NCBI RefSeq assembly: GCF_003968755.1
Contig: NZ_RYDL01000002.1
Span: 186,001 to 250,000 of the forward strand
Length of the DNA: 64,000 bases
Source of the DNA: Flavobacterium sp. RSP15
Lineage (GTDB): Bacteria > Bacteroidota > Bacteroidia > Flavobacteriales > Flavobacteriaceae
Direction: 5' to 3'
Part shown: positions 47,059 through 55,915 of the stretch, piece after piece
How positions within the stretch are numbered: the first letter of the stretch is position 1
How the letters are laid out: every line of letters begins with the position of its first letter
Notes under the pieces: model-generated
Database searches by the model: none
Seen by the model: only the letters and a program-made list of their open reading frames with translations
Told to the model about the DNA's origin: nothing
Translations under genes and position numbers: made by a program

Positions 47059-47232
47059 ATGAAAATAAAAGAGTCTATACAAATGAGATTAGCGGAATTT
47101 TTAACATTATGCAAAAGTCATAATGTTAAAAATATTTATGCTTTTGGTTCTGCTGTGACTGAAAATCCCAAATCCCCTAGCCCCGATAGCAGTGGAAATC
47201 CCACGCTTTTGGGCGTGGATTGCAACGAATAG
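47059..47232 (+). pseudogene. Nucleotidyltransferase (MNT-type) remnant interrupted by a modular repeat
   Basis: ATG 47059 opens a frame FLTLCKSHNVKNIYAFGSAVTEN, the start of a minimal nucleotidyltransferase domain with its GS motif. Right after AVTENPKS, where the DxD catalytic acidic pair should follow, the sequence becomes the modular repeat (from 47177) and the frame ends at a TAG in the repeat (47230-47232). No recognisable rest of the domain was found in 47247-47396. MNT proteins are often antitoxins or AMPylating partners of HEPN proteins; this copy is dead. Confidence 0.65.
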
Positions 47233-47246
47233 CGGGAAATAGCTCC
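47177..47246 (+). repeat. Modular repeat element, copy E (inserted in a nucleotidyltransferase remnant)
   Basis: Starts CTAGCCCCGATAGCAGTGG, core CCCACGCTTTTGGGCGTGG (short hairpin CCACGC/GCGTGG), ends GCAACGAATAGCGGGAAA and AGCTCC. Best-preserved copy together with D. Confidence 0.85.
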
Positions 47247-47396
47247 AAAAAACACAAACAATTCCTCCGTAGTACAGACAAGTCACGAGCTGTTCTTATC
47301 CTAAAAAATATTTTGTTTTTTGCTGCCAAAAACATATAATTTTCAGAAATATTGGGACATGAAGGAAGCGAACTGATGCTAAGCAGCGACTTAAAA

Positions 47397-47936
47397 TTAT
47401 TTTTTGGCTACAAATCTGGTGTCGGTTTCCATTATGGTTCCACATTTTTCACAGGTTCGCATCTTTGTAGAAGTATAGAACTGTTCAAAATGAGGCAGGA
47501 AATCTTTCTCGATATTATGAAGTTCAAAGTAGACTTCGTGCAGCTTATGATTACAAGTATCACAAAACCAAAGTAATCCGTCCGTGAATCCTTTTCCAGC
47601 TCTTTTTCTTTCGATGACAAGTCCTATAGAACCCTCGGAACGCACTGGAGAATGGGGGATTTTAGCAGGATGAAGATACATATCACCCGCATGTAATTCC
47701 ATTTCTTTGCGTTCCCCATCTTCTTGAATAATCACTTTGATGGAGCCTTCAAGCTGGTAAAACAATTCTTCAGTTTCGTTGTAATGATAGTCTTTTCTGG
47801 CATTTGGGCCGGCAACAACCATGACGATATAATCACCGGATTCCGTGTATAAATTTTTATTGCCAACGGGTGGTTTCAGCAGATGACGGTTTTCGTCAAT
47901 CCATTTATTGAGGTTGAAAGGTTTTGCAATTGCCAT
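47397..47936 (-). CDS. nbaC: 3-hydroxyanthranilate 3,4-dioxygenase
   Basis: Fe(II) cupin dioxygenase (also HAAO) that opens the ring of 3-hydroxyanthranilate in the kynurenine route to quinolinate/NAD. 179 residues, the bacterial homodimer length. Cupin motif with metal ligands in KDYHYNETEELFYQLEG (His, Glu) and LHPAKIPHSPVRSEG (His). C-terminal rubredoxin-like Cys pairs FCDTCN and TCEKCG are typical of the bacterial enzyme. No other kynurenine genes are adjacent. Confidence 0.93.
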   Translation of the reverse strand: MAIAKPFNLNKWIDENRHLLKPPVGNKNLYTESGDYIVMVVAGPNARKDYHYNETEELFYQLEGSIKVIIQEDGERKEMELHAGDMYLHPAKIPHSPVRSEGSIGLVIERKRAGKGFTDGLLWFCDTCNHKLHEVYFELHNIEKDFLPHFEQFYTSTKMRTCEKCGTIMETDTRFVAKK

Positions 47937-48025
47937 TTTTTCTGAAGGTCAAAGTTTTTAAGGTACCAAGGTACTAAGATTTTAAATGATAGAACCTATT
48001 AATTCTCTTTAAAAGCACAAGCACT

Positions 48026-49138
48026 TTAGTTCCGTTTTTCTTTAATCAAATAAATATACACGGGAAAATGGTCGCTAAATCCTATTTCGGTGGGGGAATG
48101 CCGCAACGGATACCCTTTGTATTGTCCGCTGGTTTGTATCAAAAAAGATTTGTTGTAAATTCCGGCTTTCCAATACCGAAAGCTAGAATAGTCTGATTGC
48201 AGTAAGGTTTCGGAAACCATTATTTGGTCAAAAACATCCCATGCATCACGAAATGCAATGGTTCCAAATCCTTTCTTGGCCATTTCCTCGAAGGGATTAT
48301 AAATCCCAAACGGTAGCACATCTGCTTTTTTTGCTTTGGCGCCAAGCCCAAATTTGACACTTTTATTATATGGTCCGTCATTTAAATCACCTAAAGTAAT
48401 CACTTTTGCTTCTGAATTTATGCGTTGCAAAGAATCGATTATTTTTCGGTTTAATGCTCCAGCGGCTTCCCGGAACGGACTTGATTTTTTCTCGCCGCCA
48501 GAACGCGACGGCCAGTGATTGACTATAATATTGATTTCCTCTCCGTCCAGAAATCCGGTTACCAATAGCTGATCTCGTGTGTAAACCCGATAATTTTTGG
48601 TGCTTATTTGCAATTCGTCATCTGTTTTTTCTTCGGAATTGGCTTTAGAATTTTCGTTTGTGGTGGTTCCTTCTTTATAAATGTACAACGGAATGTTACT
48701 ATAACTCGTGGGCTGAAATTTCTTTTTTTGATACAACAGCGCCACGTCAATTCCTCTTTTGTCTGGTGAATCAAAATGGATGATTCCGTAGTCTTTATCA
48801 ATAAGTTTGGGCTGTTTTACTAAATCTTCTAAAACGCCTCTGTTTTCTATTTCACAACCGCCAATAAATGTGGGCGAATCCGTGTTTTCAGCTGAACCAA
48901 TTTCAGCTAACACTCGGGCTAAGTTTCCTAATTTTTTTTGGTACTTCCCATAATTCCACCGTTGCAACCCTTTTGGAGTCCACTCTTCGTCAAAAGTATC
49001 CGGATCGTTTATGGTGTCAAAAAGATTTTCAAAATTATAAAACGCAACGGTATGAATAACATATTTTTTTGGTTGCGCAGTAGATTTTGCAATTGGAAAG
49101 AATAAAAAAAGAATAGGAATCCAGTACGTAATTCTCAT
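48026..49138 (-). CDS. Exported endonuclease/exonuclease/phosphatase family protein
   Basis: 370 residues from ATG 49138 (MRITYWIPILFLFFPIAKST, signal peptide before AQPKKYV). EEP-fold motifs: VAFYNFENLFD, GCEIENRGVLED (metal Glu), NIIVNHWPSRSGG, TLGDLNDGPYNKS and GFSDHFPVYIYL (catalytic Asp-His). Extracellular or periplasmic nuclease or phosphodiesterase; substrate not determinable. The downstream gap to nbaC holds AAGGTACC/AAGGTACT tandem units (about 47959-47981). Confidence 0.88.
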   Translation of the reverse strand: MRITYWIPILFLFFPIAKSTAQPKKYVIHTVAFYNFENLFDTINDPDTFDEEWTPKGLQRWNYGKYQKKLGNLARVLAEIGSAENTDSPTFIGGCEIENRGVLEDLVKQPKLIDKDYGIIHFDSPDKRGIDVALLYQKKKFQPTSYSNIPLYIYKEGTTTNENSKANSEEKTDDELQISTKNYRVYTRDQLLVTGFLDGEEINIIVNHWPSRSGGEKKSSPFREAAGALNRKIIDSLQRINSEAKVITLGDLNDGPYNKSVKFGLGAKAKKADVLPFGIYNPFEEMAKKGFGTIAFRDAWDVFDQIMVSETLLQSDYSSFRYWKAGIYNKSFLIQTSGQYKGYPLRHSPTEIGFSDHFPVYIYLIKEKRN

Positions 49139-49239
49139 AAATATCATTTATTTACCGCTGTTGCTGAGATCCCTTTTAGAATCTGGTTATTGTAAAAATA
49201 GTCATTTGAGTGTGAACTTAGAATTATTTTCTAAATGTC

Positions 49240-49247
49240 TATCTTTG
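49240..49247 (+). promoter_or_regulatory. Predicted promoter of the LD-carboxypeptidase gene, -7 element TATCTTTG
   Basis: Exact TAnnTTTG match 53 bp upstream of ATG 49301. Confidence 0.5.
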
Positions 49248-49300
49248 TTTTTGTCATTTAACGCCTTTATCATTAGAATTTCTCAGAAAAGCAATACCGC

Positions 49301-50302
49301 ATGAATCAAAATCAATTTACTTTTACATCCCGTTATTCTATTTTATATCAATTGCTATTGCTTATTTTTGTGTTACAATCTTTCAACAGTCAAGCCCAAT
49401 ACAATATGATTACACCCCCTAGTTTACAAAAAGGAGATACCGTAGCTATTTTGGCAACAGCCCGAAAAAACACAGATGATAACCTGAAACCCGCTATTGA
49501 TTTACTGCACAGTTGGGGCCTGGAAGTGGTCATAGGCAGCACAATAGGTTTAGACAACAACCAATTAGCCGGGACTGACGAACAGCGAGCAACTGATTTT
49601 CAGCAGCAACTGGACAATCCAAACATCAAAGCCATTTGGTGCGTAAAAGGCGGATACGGAACCGTGCGTATGATTGATTTGTTAGATTTTACTGCGTTCA
49701 GAAAAAATCCGAAATGGATTATTGGCTTTAGTGATGTGACTGTTTTACACAATCATTTGAACACTATGGGTTTCAAATCCATTCACGGAATCATGCCGAT
49801 AACCGCTCCAAGAGCCACTCCTGAAGCTATAAAAACTATGCGGACTGCTTTATTTGGTGAAAAACTATCCTACAACATAACGCCTTTTGTAATGAATAGA
49901 CCCGGGAAAGCTACCGGAGAATTAGTGGGTGGGAATTTATCCATTCTATACAGTTTGTTGGGTTCACCCTCCGCGATTGATTGTTCCGATAAAATCTTGT
50001 TTCTAGAAGATTTAGACGAATATTTGTATCACATTGACCGCATGATGATGAATTTAAAACGAAATGGTTGCCTGGAAAGCGTCAAGGGAATTGTGGTAGG
50101 TTCGATGACAAAGATGAAGGATAATGATATTCCGTGGGGGAAAAATGCCATCGAAATTATCGAGGATGTAACCAAAAAATACTCTATTCCTATTTTGTAT
50201 AATTTCCCGGCGGGACACATACAAGATAACAGAGCCTTAATTTTAGGCAATACTGTAACGATCAATGTCAGCGAGAAAAGCAGCACACTGGTTTTTGAAT
50301 AA
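49301..50302 (+). CDS. Exported LD-carboxypeptidase (peptidase family S66)
   Basis: 333 residues. N-terminal signal sequence (about 1-32, LLLLIFVLQSFNSQAQ). S66 motifs: PSLQKGDTVAILATARKN, CVKGGYGTVRMIDLLDF, nucleophile Ser in GFSDVTVLHN, SIHGIMPITAP, LFLEDLDEYLYHIDRMM (catalytic Glu), and NFPAGHIQDNRALILG (catalytic His). The family cleaves L,D-bonds in muropeptides during recycling. A signal peptide points to periplasmic or surface action rather than the cytosolic LdcA role. Confidence 0.92.
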   Translation: MNQNQFTFTSRYSILYQLLLLIFVLQSFNSQAQYNMITPPSLQKGDTVAILATARKNTDDNLKPAIDLLHSWGLEVVIGSTIGLDNNQLAGTDEQRATDFQQQLDNPNIKAIWCVKGGYGTVRMIDLLDFTAFRKNPKWIIGFSDVTVLHNHLNTMGFKSIHGIMPITAPRATPEAIKTMRTALFGEKLSYNITPFVMNRPGKATGELVGGNLSILYSLLGSPSAIDCSDKILFLEDLDEYLYHIDRMMMNLKRNGCLESVKGIVVGSMTKMKDNDIPWGKNAIEIIEDVTKKYSIPILYNFPAGHIQDNRALILGNTVTINVSEKSSTLVFE

Positions 50303-50309
50303 AGAAATC

Positions 50310-50339
50310 CTCCCTCCGGCTCCCCTCCGAAGGAGGGAG
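50310..50339 (+). terminator. Hairpin after the LD-carboxypeptidase gene
   Basis: CTCCCTCC (50310-50317) pairs with GGAGGGAG (50332-50339), GC-rich; no T-run follows, so it may be an mRNA-stabilising hairpin. Confidence 0.5.
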
Positions 50340-50467
50340 AAACTAAACGGAAATAGACTCAGGATAATTGTTTGTAATATTACATATCATTTTGGGTTTT
50401 TGGTTATAAATTACCATTCTGAATTGTAGGAATTAATTTCACAGGTTTATTAACTGAAAATTTTTTT

Positions 50468-50827
50468 ATGGCTGCACATAATGAACTTGGAAAACTAGGA
50501 GAAGAAATGGCAGTCGAATTTCTACGGAAAGACGGCTACACGATTTTGCAAACCAATTGGACCTTCCAAAAAGCCGAAATAGATATTCTCGCCCAAAAAG
50601 GAAACACACTTGCTGTTGTTGAAGTCAAAACGCGTTCCTCATTAGAATTTGGCTTACCACAAGATTTTGTAAAACCAAAAAAAATCCAGCTCCTTGTAAA
50701 GGCCGTTCATGCCTTTGTCAACAAAAGAAATTTAGATATAGATGTCCGTTTTGACATTATTGCAATACATAAAGAAGGCAAATCTTATGTCATTGAGCAT
50801 CTTATCGATGCGTTTTATCATTTTTAA
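50468..50827 (+). CDS. YraN family protein (UPF0102)
   Basis: 119 residues with the restriction-endonuclease-like fold: HNELGKLGEEMAVEFLRKDG, ILQTNWTFQKAEIDILAQKG (Asp in EIDI), and AVVEVKTRSSLEFG (ExK). These are the D-ExK catalytic elements of a PD-(D/E)XK domain. Function is not established; implicated in DNA repair or processing. Confidence 0.9.
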   Translation: MAAHNELGKLGEEMAVEFLRKDGYTILQTNWTFQKAEIDILAQKGNTLAVVEVKTRSSLEFGLPQDFVKPKKIQLLVKAVHAFVNKRNLDIDVRFDIIAIHKEGKSYVIEHLIDAFYHF

Positions 50828-50848
50828 TTCGTTTTTTTAATGTTATAA

Positions 50849-50880
50849 TTGTAACAAATTGTTTTTTTTATTTACATTTG
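50849..50880 (+). promoter_or_regulatory. Predicted promoter of the gene at 50937 (TTG-N21-TACATTTG)
   Basis: TTG at 50849-50851 and TACATTTG at 50873-50880 lie 21 nt apart, within the flavobacterial range, 56 bp upstream of the ATG. Confidence 0.55.
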
Positions 50881-50936
50881 CCTTATATGTACACACTGAC
50901 TACCCGTATATTTACAACCACTAAAAAAATTGAATT

Positions 50937-51593
50937 ATGAAAACTGTTTCTTCCATTGTAGAGAACTACATCAAAACAAAGCCATTTTTGTTGAATGCAT
51001 TATCATTAGGGATCATTAATCTGACCTCATTATCCCGGAATATAATGACTGAATTAGAAAGTGAATTTGGCAAGGAAGTAAAACAAGGCGCAGTGGTTAT
51101 GGCTTTAAAAAGACTCACTGAAGAACTGGATTTCAGACTGAATCACAAGATCAATAAAGTAATTAAAAACATTGGAGAAATTACCGTTCGTTCTGCTTTG
51201 ACGGATTATACTTTTGCTGCTTCTGACACTGTTTTAAATAAACAAGCAGATTTAATTACCGATATTAATACGCTGCCGGATATTTTTTACACTTCGTCTA
51301 GAGGTGTGAATGAAACAAATATTGTGGTCAGCAACAGCATCAACAATTTGGTTGACAAGCATTTTGCTTCTGAGAAATTAATTCAAAAACTGGATAATCT
51401 GGCTTCGATTACCGTGAAATTACCGAAAGAAAACATCGTTGTTCCTGGGATTTACTATTTTATTTTCCAGCGTTTGGCTTGGGAAGGAATCATCATAAAC
51501 GAAGTAATTTCGACTTCTAATGAATTCACAATTTTAGTAAGTGAAGAACAAGTAGATGTGGCTTTCAAAGTAATTAAGGATTTGAAGAATTAG
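50937..51593 (+). CDS. Hypothetical ACT-like regulatory protein
   Basis: 218 residues, cytosolic. The C-terminal ~60 residues (LASITVKLPKENIVVPGIYY, then FQRLAWEGIIINEVISTSNE and FTILVSEEQVDVAFKVIKDL) form a beta-alpha-beta-beta-alpha-beta pattern like an ACT domain, as in aspartate kinase regulatory tails. The N-terminal part resembles a winged helix (LGIINLTSLSRNIMTELESE, GAVVMALKRLTEEL). No kinase domain. Likely a small-molecule sensor or regulator; orphan members are often mislabelled aspartate kinase. Confidence 0.7.
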   Translation: MKTVSSIVENYIKTKPFLLNALSLGIINLTSLSRNIMTELESEFGKEVKQGAVVMALKRLTEELDFRLNHKINKVIKNIGEITVRSALTDYTFAASDTVLNKQADLITDINTLPDIFYTSSRGVNETNIVVSNSINNLVDKHFASEKLIQKLDNLASITVKLPKENIVVPGIYYFIFQRLAWEGIIINEVISTSNEFTILVSEEQVDVAFKVIKDLKN

Positions 51594-51594
51594 A

Positions 51595-51627
51595 AAAGCT
51601 TCTAGCCTTTTGAAGGCTGGAAGCTTT
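51595..51627. terminator. Bidirectional hairpin terminator sharing the core of modular repeats A and C
   Basis: AAAGCTTCTAGCCTT-TTG-AAGGCTGGAAGCTTT, a 15-bp stem with one G-T pair, in the 43-bp gap between the convergent ACT-like and mfd genes. The arms equal the inner hairpin of the elements at 447 and 9642, but without their flanks. Confidence 0.8.
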
Positions 51628-51636
51628 AGAAATGTC

Positions 51637-54600
51637 TTATTCCCCACCCAATAGCTCCATCAATTCCAAAGCTCTCCTGGTGTTCTTTACATTGTCAAAA
51701 GTCAACAGTAATCGCAAACCAGCCGGCGTTTGTTTTTCTTTCATTTTACAAATAGAACTGTTTTTTTGCACAAACAGTAGGACTTGATTAAAACGTTTCG
51801 ATTGGTAATAATCGGATTGTTGATCCGAAATGAAATACCCAATCATCTTGCCTTGTTTCATTACTAATTTTTCGATTCCAATGCGGGTAGCGATCCATTT
51901 GATACGAATACTGTTCATTAATGCTTTGGCACGTGGCGGCATTGGGCCAAAACGATCAATCAATTTATTTTGGAAAATGATGAGTTCTTCTTCGTTTTTT
52001 ACAGCGCCTAATTCATTGTACAAACTCAATCGTTCCGATACATTATTGATGTATTCATCCGAAAATAATAACTCAAAATCAGTATCGATTTGAAGGTCCT
52101 TGACATATTCTTTGGTTTCCAAATTATTTTCCTCCGGATACAAATCCTTGAATTCATTTTCTTTCAATTCATCAAGGGCTTCATTCATAATTTTTTGGTA
52201 CGTATCAAAACCAATTTCGTTGATAAAACCGCTTTGTTCACCGCCCAATAAATCTCCGGCACCACGAATCTCAAGATCTTTCATCGCAATATTAAATCCA
52301 CTTCCCAATTCACTAAATTGTTCCAAAGCCTGAATTCGTTTTCTAGCATCGTCTGTCATTGCGGAATACGGCGGGCAAATAAAATAGCAAAACGCTTTCT
52401 TGTTGCTACGTCCTACACGACCGCGCATTTGATGTAAATCAGACAATCCAAAATTATTCGCATTATTGATGAAAATCGTGTTCGCATTAGGAACATCCAA
52501 ACCGCTTTCGATGATGGTCGTTGCCACCAAAACATCAAATTCGCCATTCATAAAAGCCAACATTAGTTCCTCCAGTTTTCGTCCTTCCATTTGGCCGTGA
52601 CCAATTCCAACTTTGGCATTGGGTACCAAACGCTGGATCATTCCGGCCACTTCTTTGATGTTTTCTATTCTGTTATTGATGAAAAACACCTGTCCGTTAC
52701 GCTGAATTTCATACGAAATCGCATCCCGAATCAACTCTTCGCTAAAACCGACTACATTGGTTTCAATAGGATAACGATTGGGCGGTGGTGTTGTAATTAC
52801 GGATAAATCACGTGCTGCCATCAACGAAAATTGTAATGTTCGTGGTATTGGAGTTGCGGTCAATGTCAGCGTATCCACATTAGCAGCAATAGTTTTGAGT
52901 TTGTCTTTTACATTAACCCCAAATTTTTGTTCTTCATCCACAATCAATAATCCAAGGTCTTTGAAAACAACATTTTTACTGACTAATTGGTGCGTTCCAA
53001 TGACAATATCGAGTTTTCCTTCGGCTAGTAATTTTAAGGTTTCTGCTTTTTGTTTGGCAGTTCTAAAACGGTTTAAATACCCCACAGAAACCGGCATGTC
53101 TTTCAATCGTTCCGTAAAAGTTCGGTAATGCTGGTAGGCCAAAATAGTTGTAGGCACTAATATCGCCACTTGTTTGCTATTATCCACAGCTTTGAAAGCC
53201 GCACGAATGGCGACTTCGGTTTTACCAAAACCTACATCACCACAAACCAAGCGATCCATTGGACGGTCACTTTCCATATCCGCTTTTACTTCTGCCGTTG
53301 ATTTAGTTTGGTCCGGCGTATCTTCATAAATGAACGAACTTTCCAGTTCATTTTGTAAATAACTGTCGGGCGCAAACTGGAATCCTTTTTCGAGTCTTCT
53401 TTTTGCATACAACTGAATCAAATTGAAAGCAATATGTTTAACACGCGCCTTGGTTTTTTGTTTTAAAATCTTCCAGGCATTCGAACCCAATTTGTAAATT
53501 TTGGGTGGCGTTCCGTCTTTTCCGTTGTATTTTGAAATTTTGTGCAGCGAATGAATACTCACATACACAATATCATTATCGGCATACACGAGCTTGATGG
53601 CTTCTTGCGTTTTGCCTTCGACTTGTATTTTTTGCAAACCTCCAAAACGTCCAATTCCGTGATCGATATGCGTCACATAATCCCCAACAGAAAGTGTCGT
53701 AAGCTCTTTTAAAGTGATATTCTGTTTTTTCGAGTACCCATTTTTGATGTTGAATTTATGATAGCGTTCAAAAATCTGATGGTCCGTGTAACAGGTAATT
53801 TGGTTTTCCTCATCAATAAATCCTTGGTACAAAGGCAAAACAACCGCGTGATACTGCTTGCGGATATTCTCGGAATTGGCTTCATCCAAAGTTTTGAAAA
53901 TATCATGAAATCGTTTGGCTTGGGCGTCATTGGAACAAAACAAATGATTTTTATAGCCATTAAAATGATTTTCGTTCAGATTATTCAACAACAAATCAAA
54001 TTGTTTGTTGAACGACGGCTGTGGTTGAATATGAAATTCGAATTTTTTGGTGGTTCTAAAAATAGGCTTTGAACTCAATTCTACAATCGAGAAATCCAAG
54101 GCTCGTTTTATAAATTCGGCTTGATTCAAGAACAATTGCTCCGGAGATGACCGCTTTATTTCTTGCGATAATTTTGCGAAAGCTTCTTCGGCTTTGCCAA
54201 ATTGTTTGTTTAATTGTGATAAAAAATCTTCAGTATTCTGGATGAAAATCACCGTTTTCTCTGAAATATAATCCAAGAAACTTTCTCTGTTTTCCTGAAA
54301 AACTTTGTTTTCCACATTAGGGATTATCGTAATTTTCTTCTGTTGTACCATTGACAATTGGGTCGCAACATCAAAGGTACGAATGCTCTCCACTTCATCT
54401 CCAAAAAACTCAATTCGGTACGGATTATCATTCGAAAACGAAAAGACGTCGACAATGCCGCCACGAACCGAAAATTCTCCGGGTTCAGTAATAAAATCGA
54501 CTCTTTTGAACTCGTATTCGAACAATACTTCATTGATAAAATCGATAGAAATTTTGTCACCAACAGCAACCTTCAACGTGTTTTTATCTAATTCTTTCCG

Positions 54601-55005
54601 GGTGACCACTTTCTCGAATAAGGCTTCGGGATAGGTGACAATAACGGCTGGTTTCTTGCGGGAATTGATCCGGTTGGGGACTTCGGCGCGAAGCAAAACA
54701 TTCGCATTATCCGTATCTTCAATCTCGTATGGACGACGGAATGAACCGGGATAAAAGAGTACATCTTGTTCGCCAATCATTTGTTCCAGATCGTTCAAGT
54801 AATACGCTGCTTCTTCTTTATTGTTTAGAACAATTAGAAGAGGAAGTTCGGCTTTCTTAAAAACGGATCGAATTACAAATGAAAGTGCAGAGCCCAAAAG
54901 TCCCGACAGCTGTATTTTGATTTGCTTGTTTTCTAATAAACGAGCAACGATTTGCTGGGTTTTTGGCGAATTATCGTAGGTGTTGTATAAGGCTGTTTTA
55001 CTCAA
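51637..55005 (-). CDS. mfd: Transcription-repair coupling factor
   Basis: 1122 residues. N-terminal UvrB-like/D2 domains (FYPGSFRRPYEIEDTDNANV), RNA polymerase-interacting domain around 470-540 (GDYVTHIDHGIGRFGGLQKI), then a superfamily 2 translocase: GDVGFGKTEVAIRAAFKA (Walker A), LLIVDEEQKFGV (DEEQ), LTLTATPIPRTLQ, IESGLDVPNANT and HQMRGRVGRSNKKAFC. It displaces stalled RNA polymerase and recruits UvrA. The upstream lipoprotein gene overlaps its start by 8 bp. Confidence 0.97.
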   Translation of the reverse strand: MSKTALYNTYDNSPKTQQIVARLLENKQIKIQLSGLLGSALSFVIRSVFKKAELPLLIVLNNKEEAAYYLNDLEQMIGEQDVLFYPGSFRRPYEIEDTDNANVLLRAEVPNRINSRKKPAVIVTYPEALFEKVVTRKELDKNTLKVAVGDKISIDFINEVLFEYEFKRVDFITEPGEFSVRGGIVDVFSFSNDNPYRIEFFGDEVESIRTFDVATQLSMVQQKKITIIPNVENKVFQENRESFLDYISEKTVIFIQNTEDFLSQLNKQFGKAEEAFAKLSQEIKRSSPEQLFLNQAEFIKRALDFSIVELSSKPIFRTTKKFEFHIQPQPSFNKQFDLLLNNLNENHFNGYKNHLFCSNDAQAKRFHDIFKTLDEANSENIRKQYHAVVLPLYQGFIDEENQITCYTDHQIFERYHKFNIKNGYSKKQNITLKELTTLSVGDYVTHIDHGIGRFGGLQKIQVEGKTQEAIKLVYADNDIVYVSIHSLHKISKYNGKDGTPPKIYKLGSNAWKILKQKTKARVKHIAFNLIQLYAKRRLEKGFQFAPDSYLQNELESSFIYEDTPDQTKSTAEVKADMESDRPMDRLVCGDVGFGKTEVAIRAAFKAVDNSKQVAILVPTTILAYQHYRTFTERLKDMPVSVGYLNRFRTAKQKAETLKLLAEGKLDIVIGTHQLVSKNVVFKDLGLLIVDEEQKFGVNVKDKLKTIAANVDTLTLTATPIPRTLQFSLMAARDLSVITTPPPNRYPIETNVVGFSEELIRDAISYEIQRNGQVFFINNRIENIKEVAGMIQRLVPNAKVGIGHGQMEGRKLEELMLAFMNGEFDVLVATTIIESGLDVPNANTIFINNANNFGLSDLHQMRGRVGRSNKKAFCYFICPPYSAMTDDARKRIQALEQFSELGSGFNIAMKDLEIRGAGDLLGGEQSGFINEIGFDTYQKIMNEALDELKENEFKDLYPEENNLETKEYVKDLQIDTDFELLFSDEYINNVSERLSLYNELGAVKNEEELIIFQNKLIDRFGPMPPRAKALMNSIRIKWIATRIGIEKLVMKQGKMIGYFISDQQSDYYQSKRFNQVLLFVQKNSSICKMKEKQTPAGLRLLLTFDNVKNTRRALELMELLGGE

Positions 55006-55603
55006 CGCGTGGAATATTTGGGTCGATTATAGGTGTATTGGGAATGGCTCTTGTAGTATCCATCATTTTCATTAACTCAGATTCCCCTTCCTCGATGGGA
55101 ATCTTACTTTTCTCGGTGATTTTGTCCATCTGTCTTTGAAGCGAAACCAATTCTAAATTGATTTCTGACACTAGCTGCGTTACTTTTTTATCTGGAATAG
55201 CATCTAAATTAATAAATAAATCCAACAATCGTACCTTAGTAATTAAGGTCGAAATTCTGCTTTTTATTTGAGGTTTACTGTATTCATAAGGGATATTTTC
55301 GTTTAAATCCATTACTTTTTTAGAAAGTGCTTTTGATTTTTGTTGGAACGCTTTAATTGATTTTCTGGGTTTCAGCGCTAATTCAGCCAAAAAAATACGC
55401 CAGGCATTCCAAGTAGCCAAACTTTTTTCAGAAGCCTCCGTAACTGGAGTATCATAAAAAACCCAACCCTTTTCTATGTTTTTAAAAATAATTTCTCTTC
55501 GCTGCATCTCTTTTTTATTTTCGGAAAGGCGTTTTTGATTATTATCCTGACAGGAAAACAAGAGCAAAGCAAGAGCAAAGAAGATTGCTGTTTTATATTT
55601 CAT
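54998..55603 (-). CDS. Hypothetical lipoprotein overlapping mfd
   Basis: 201 residues from ATG 55603 (MKYKTAIFFALALLLFSCQD, lipobox LFSC, Cys18). The rest is helical and charged (LSENKKEMQRREIIFKNIEK, FQQKSKALSKKVMDLNENIP, EINLELVSLQRQMDKITEKS), with a short Pro-rich tail. No family recognised. It ends 8 bp inside mfd, so the two are coupled although the functions seem unrelated. Confidence 0.75.
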   Translation of the reverse strand: MKYKTAIFFALALLLFSCQDNNQKRLSENKKEMQRREIIFKNIEKGWVFYDTPVTEASEKSLATWNAWRIFLAELALKPRKSIKAFQQKSKALSKKVMDLNENIPYEYSKPQIKSRISTLITKVRLLDLFINLDAIPDKKVTQLVSEINLELVSLQRQMDKITEKSKIPIEEGESELMKMMDTTRAIPNTPIIDPNIPRVE

Positions 55604-55888
55604 GTGTGGCAATTTGTTGTTTTTTACTGGCTGAATGCAATCGCTATACGCTCTTACTTTTGCAAACGAAAACCCATTATGCTCGTTTAAAAATCGCCAT
55701 TAATTTAGGTGCAAAGTTACAAAGTAAATTTACAATTACGAATTACGGCATCGGAATAACTATCTAATATCCCTAAAGCAGTTTTTATATTTAAAACCTA
55801 TAAAATTAAGAAACATAGCTTGTTTTTAATTACAACTTTAAGAATTTAACAGTATTTTTTATCAAAATTATGTTATTTACGAAAACGT

Positions 55889-55896
55889 TATCTTTG
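55889..55896 (+). promoter_or_regulatory. Predicted promoter of the epimerase gene, -7 element TATCTTTG
   Basis: Exact TAnnTTTG match 19 bp upstream of ATG 55916. Confidence 0.55.
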
Positions 55897-55915
55897 TTTT
55901 TTAAAACAGACAAAA

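Noticed and set aside
46834..47082. 82-codon minus-strand frame overlapping the small basic gene
   Set aside because: It is an out-of-frame shadow of the 56-residue gene at 46775-46945 and its sequence is not protein-like.
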